DNA of 44,629 nt from an uncultured Selenomonadaceae bacterium (GTDB lineage Bacteria > Bacillota > Negativicutes > Selenomonadales > Selenomonadaceae). Positions 42,311 through 44,629 of this stretch are shown one piece after another. The stretch spans positions 1-44,629 of the forward strand of contig CAJOIA010000001.1 of assembly GCA_905234505.1 (NCBI GenBank). The letters are read 5' to 3'. The position numbers and the translations under genes are program-made. Every line of letters starts with the position of its first letter. Position 1 is the first letter of the stretch. Under the pieces are notes generated by a model. The model was not told where the DNA came from. It was given only the letters and a program-made list of their open reading frames with translations, and did not search any database.

Positions 42311-43803
42311 TAATTTTCAACCTCCTCGACAACTTCAAAGAGTGCTTTAGCTTTCTGCAACATTTCACGATATTCATTGACAGGAACAGAATCGGCAACG
42401 ATACCCGCGCCAGCTTGAATAATTGCGGTGTCATTTTCAATTTTCATAGTGCGAAGAGTAATGCACATATCCATATTACCGCAAAAATCCATATAACCAA
42501 CAGTACCGGCGTAAAAGCCGCGCGGCTGATTTTCCAATTCGTGAATAATTTCCATAGCACGAAGTTTAGGCGCGCCGCTAACTGTACCGGCGGGAAACGT
42601 CGCCTTCAGTACGTCCATAGGCTTGTAATCATTTTTCAAAGAGCCAGTGACGCTGGAAACCATGTGCATAACGTGGCTGAAATATTCCACTGCGCGAAGT
42701 TTATTAACTTTGACAGTGCCAGCTTTGGAGATTCTGCCCAAATCATTTCGTGCAAGGTCGACTAACATTGAATGCTCAGCGCATTCTTTTTCGTCGGCTT
42801 GCAATTCTGCTGCCAAGGCGGCGTCTTCTTCTGGAGTTTCACCGCGTCTGCGAGTGCCGGCGATCGGATACGTATAAACTGTATCATTTTGAACTTTCAC
42901 CAACATTTCCGGCGACGCCCCGATCAGTTTTATACTCCCGAAATTCAAGTAGAACATGTAAGGCGAAGGATTTACTTGTCTAAGCTTCCTATAAAATAAG
43001 AAAGCCGGTTTAGAAACTCTCGACTTGAACTGATAACTCGGCACAACTTGAAAAATTTCTCCGGCAAAAATATAATCCTTCGCTTTATTAATAGCATAAA
43101 TAATACTAGGCGGCACTTCGCCATATGTCCCTATAAGATTTATCGGATTTTGGCTTTGATTCTTAACAAGATTTTTGAAAACTTTTAGCGGCGCTGAAAT
43201 AATTTCGGCAATTTTTTTCATGCGCGCGGAAATTTCTTCATACAGTGCGTCAAGATTATCATTTGGCTTAACGTCGGCAAGATAAATCAGTCGCGCAGAA
43301 TTTTTAAGCGAATCAAAAACAACCATCACGCGGCAAATCATAAATTGACCAAGAAGTTCTTCATCGCAAATTTCAAGCCCGCGTATTCTGTCAAAAGTTG
43401 CGGCAACTTCGAAATTGAAATAGCCAACCATGCCGCCATTTTGAAGTGGCAAAAGGTTAGTGGTTAGTGGCAAAGTTTTATACAACGACATAAATTTATT
43501 AATCGTGTCGACCGGTGCGCCGTCAATGCTTTTCATCAAATCGCCGTCTTTGTAAATCAGCTTGTTTTTGAAAACCTGCAAATGAATGAAAGGCTCTGCG
43601 CCGATAAATGAATATCGCCCAAATGCCTGTTGCGTGGTGTCGACCGATTCAAGGATAAAACCTTTGCCTTCGTCAACCAGCTTGTAATAGATTGAAACCG
43701 GAGTATCCAAATCGACGCTGATATTGGCAGAAACCGCAATCAAATTGGCGTCCTGCGCGAAAGATTTAAACTCGTCGATAGTCGGAGAAATTTTCAAGTT
43801 CAT
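42310..43803 (-). CDS. trpE: Anthranilate synthase component I; real start is near 43803 (ATG) or 43797 (TTG), not 44568
   Basis: PIAGTRRRGETPEEDAALAAELQADEKECAEHSMLVDLARNDLGR, FPAGTVSGAPKLRAMEII; PIAGT (Ala) rather than PIKGT favours TrpE over PabB; ILES-type feedback motif; SD AGAGGTGAT directly at the start. Confidence 0.88.
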   Translation of the reverse strand: MNLKISPTIDEFKSFAQDANLIAVSANISVDLDTPVSIYYKLVDEGKGFILESVDTTQQAFGRYSFIGAEPFIHLQVFKNKLIYKDGDLMKSIDGAPVDTINKFMSLYKTLPLTTNLLPLQNGGMVGYFNFEVAATFDRIRGLEICDEELLGQFMICRVMVVFDSLKNSARLIYLADVKPNDNLDALYEEISARMKKIAEIISAPLKVFKNLVKNQSQNPINLIGTYGEVPPSIIYAINKAKDYIFAGEIFQVVPSYQFKSRVSKPAFLFYRKLRQVNPSPYMFYLNFGSIKLIGASPEMLVKVQNDTVYTYPIAGTRRRGETPEEDAALAAELQADEKECAEHSMLVDLARNDLGRISKAGTVKVNKLRAVEYFSHVMHMVSSVTGSLKNDYKPMDVLKATFPAGTVSGAPKLRAMEIIHELENQPRGFYAGTVGYMDFCGNMDMCITLRTMKIENDTAIIQAGAGIVADSVPVNEYREMLQKAKALFEVVEEVEN

Positions 43804-43854
43804 CACCTCTGCAGATATTTTATAACGACCTGTCAAATAAAATAATGACGGCAT

Positions 43855-44629
43855 TTTGACGCCATTTTTGCCAATTATGTTGTTTTTTCCCGAGGAAAAG
43901 TCCAAAATCGGCGTTTTCAAAAATGAGAATCGCGTACTGACGCCATTTGTACCAATTTGATTGTTTTTTCCCGAGGAAAAGTCTAAAATCAGCAGTTTCA
44001 AAAATGAGAATCGCATACTGACGCCATTTTTGCCAATTATGTTGTTTTTTCCCGAGGAAAAGTCTAAAATCAGCATTTTAAAAAATGAGAATCGCGTACT
44101 TACGCCATTTCTGCCATTTATGTTGTTTTTTCCCAGTGAAAAGTCCAAAATCAGCAGTTTCAAAAATGAGAATCGCATACTGACGCCATTTGTGCCATTT
44201 ATGTTATTTTTTACCGAGGAAAAGTCCAAAATCGGCGTTTTAAAAAATGAGAATCGCGTACTGACGCCATTTATCGCATTTTGATTGTTTTTTCCCAGTG
44301 ACAAGTCCAAAATCGGCGTTTTAAAAAATGAGAATCGCGTATTGACGCCATTTGTCGCATTTTGATTGTTTTTTCCCAGTGACAAGTCCAAAATCAGCAG
44401 TTTCAAAAATGAGAATCGCATACTGACGCCATTTTTGCCGATTATGTTGTTTTTTACCGAGGAAAAGTCCAAAATCGGCGTTTTAAAAAATAAGAATCGC
44501 GTACTGACGCCATTTCTGCTGATTATGTTATTTTTTCCCGAGGAAAAGTCAAAAATCAGCAGTTTCAAAAATGAGAATCGCGTACTGACGCCATTTGTGG
44601 CAATTATGTTGTTTTTTCCCGAGGAAAAG
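43855..44629. repeat. 81-bp tandem repeat array (minisatellite), at least 9 full copies, continuing beyond the window
   Basis: Equivalent positions at 43882, 43963, 44044, 44125, 44206, 44287, 44368, 44449, 44530, 44611: exact 81-bp spacing with no indels. Confidence 0.95.

Noticed and set aside
43961-44284. Plus-strand 107-aa ORF in the 81-bp repeats (MFFPEEKSKISSFKNENRILTPF...)
   Set aside because: Open only because the period is a multiple of three and no copy carries a stop; no SD or non-repeat sequence supports it.
43855-44629. CRISPR array
   Set aside because: The whole 81-bp unit is conserved with only scattered substitutions; there are no unique spacers and no cas genes in the window.
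1-44629. Prophage, IS element or integrase in the window
   Set aside because: No transposase, integrase, terminal inverted repeats or phage structural genes recognised; the MENTFKFDIQRF N-terminus only vaguely recalls phage capsid N-termini.

Overview
By-eye annotation; no searches were run. The window looks like chromosomal DNA from an anaerobic Firmicute, possibly Negativicutes/Selenomonadaceae-like (inference). Contents left to right: (1) an outward-facing rrn-type promoter and leader at the left edge; (2) a lone LivJ-type substrate-binding lipoprotein; (3) a vWA-like lipoprotein gene convergent with a tight minus-strand operon encoding a 4-TM protein, a tubulin/FtsZ-like GTPase, an actin/Hsp70-like ATPase, a TM coiled-coil protein and a tail-anchored protein, with pepD just upstream; (4) a FliD-C-like protein; (5) an orphan CitA/DcuS-type histidine kinase overlapping an SGNH hydrolase; (6) a single uninterrupted 8519-aa RTX-like repeat protein filling 57% of the window; (7) trpG and trpE, with an 81-bp tandem repeat array upstream of trpE that runs off the right edge. 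The strongest non-annotated signals are: an octamer CTGCGCGA/TCGCGCAG found 33 times by hand count, 32 of them outside the giant gene, used in all three reading frames (uptake-signal/HIP1-like) and nearly absent from the giant gene; the tubulin-like plus actin-like membrane operon; and the architecture of the giant protein (half-site RTX turns, about 31 large modules, one helical insertion, and a 73-bp near-identical tract 18.6 kb apart).
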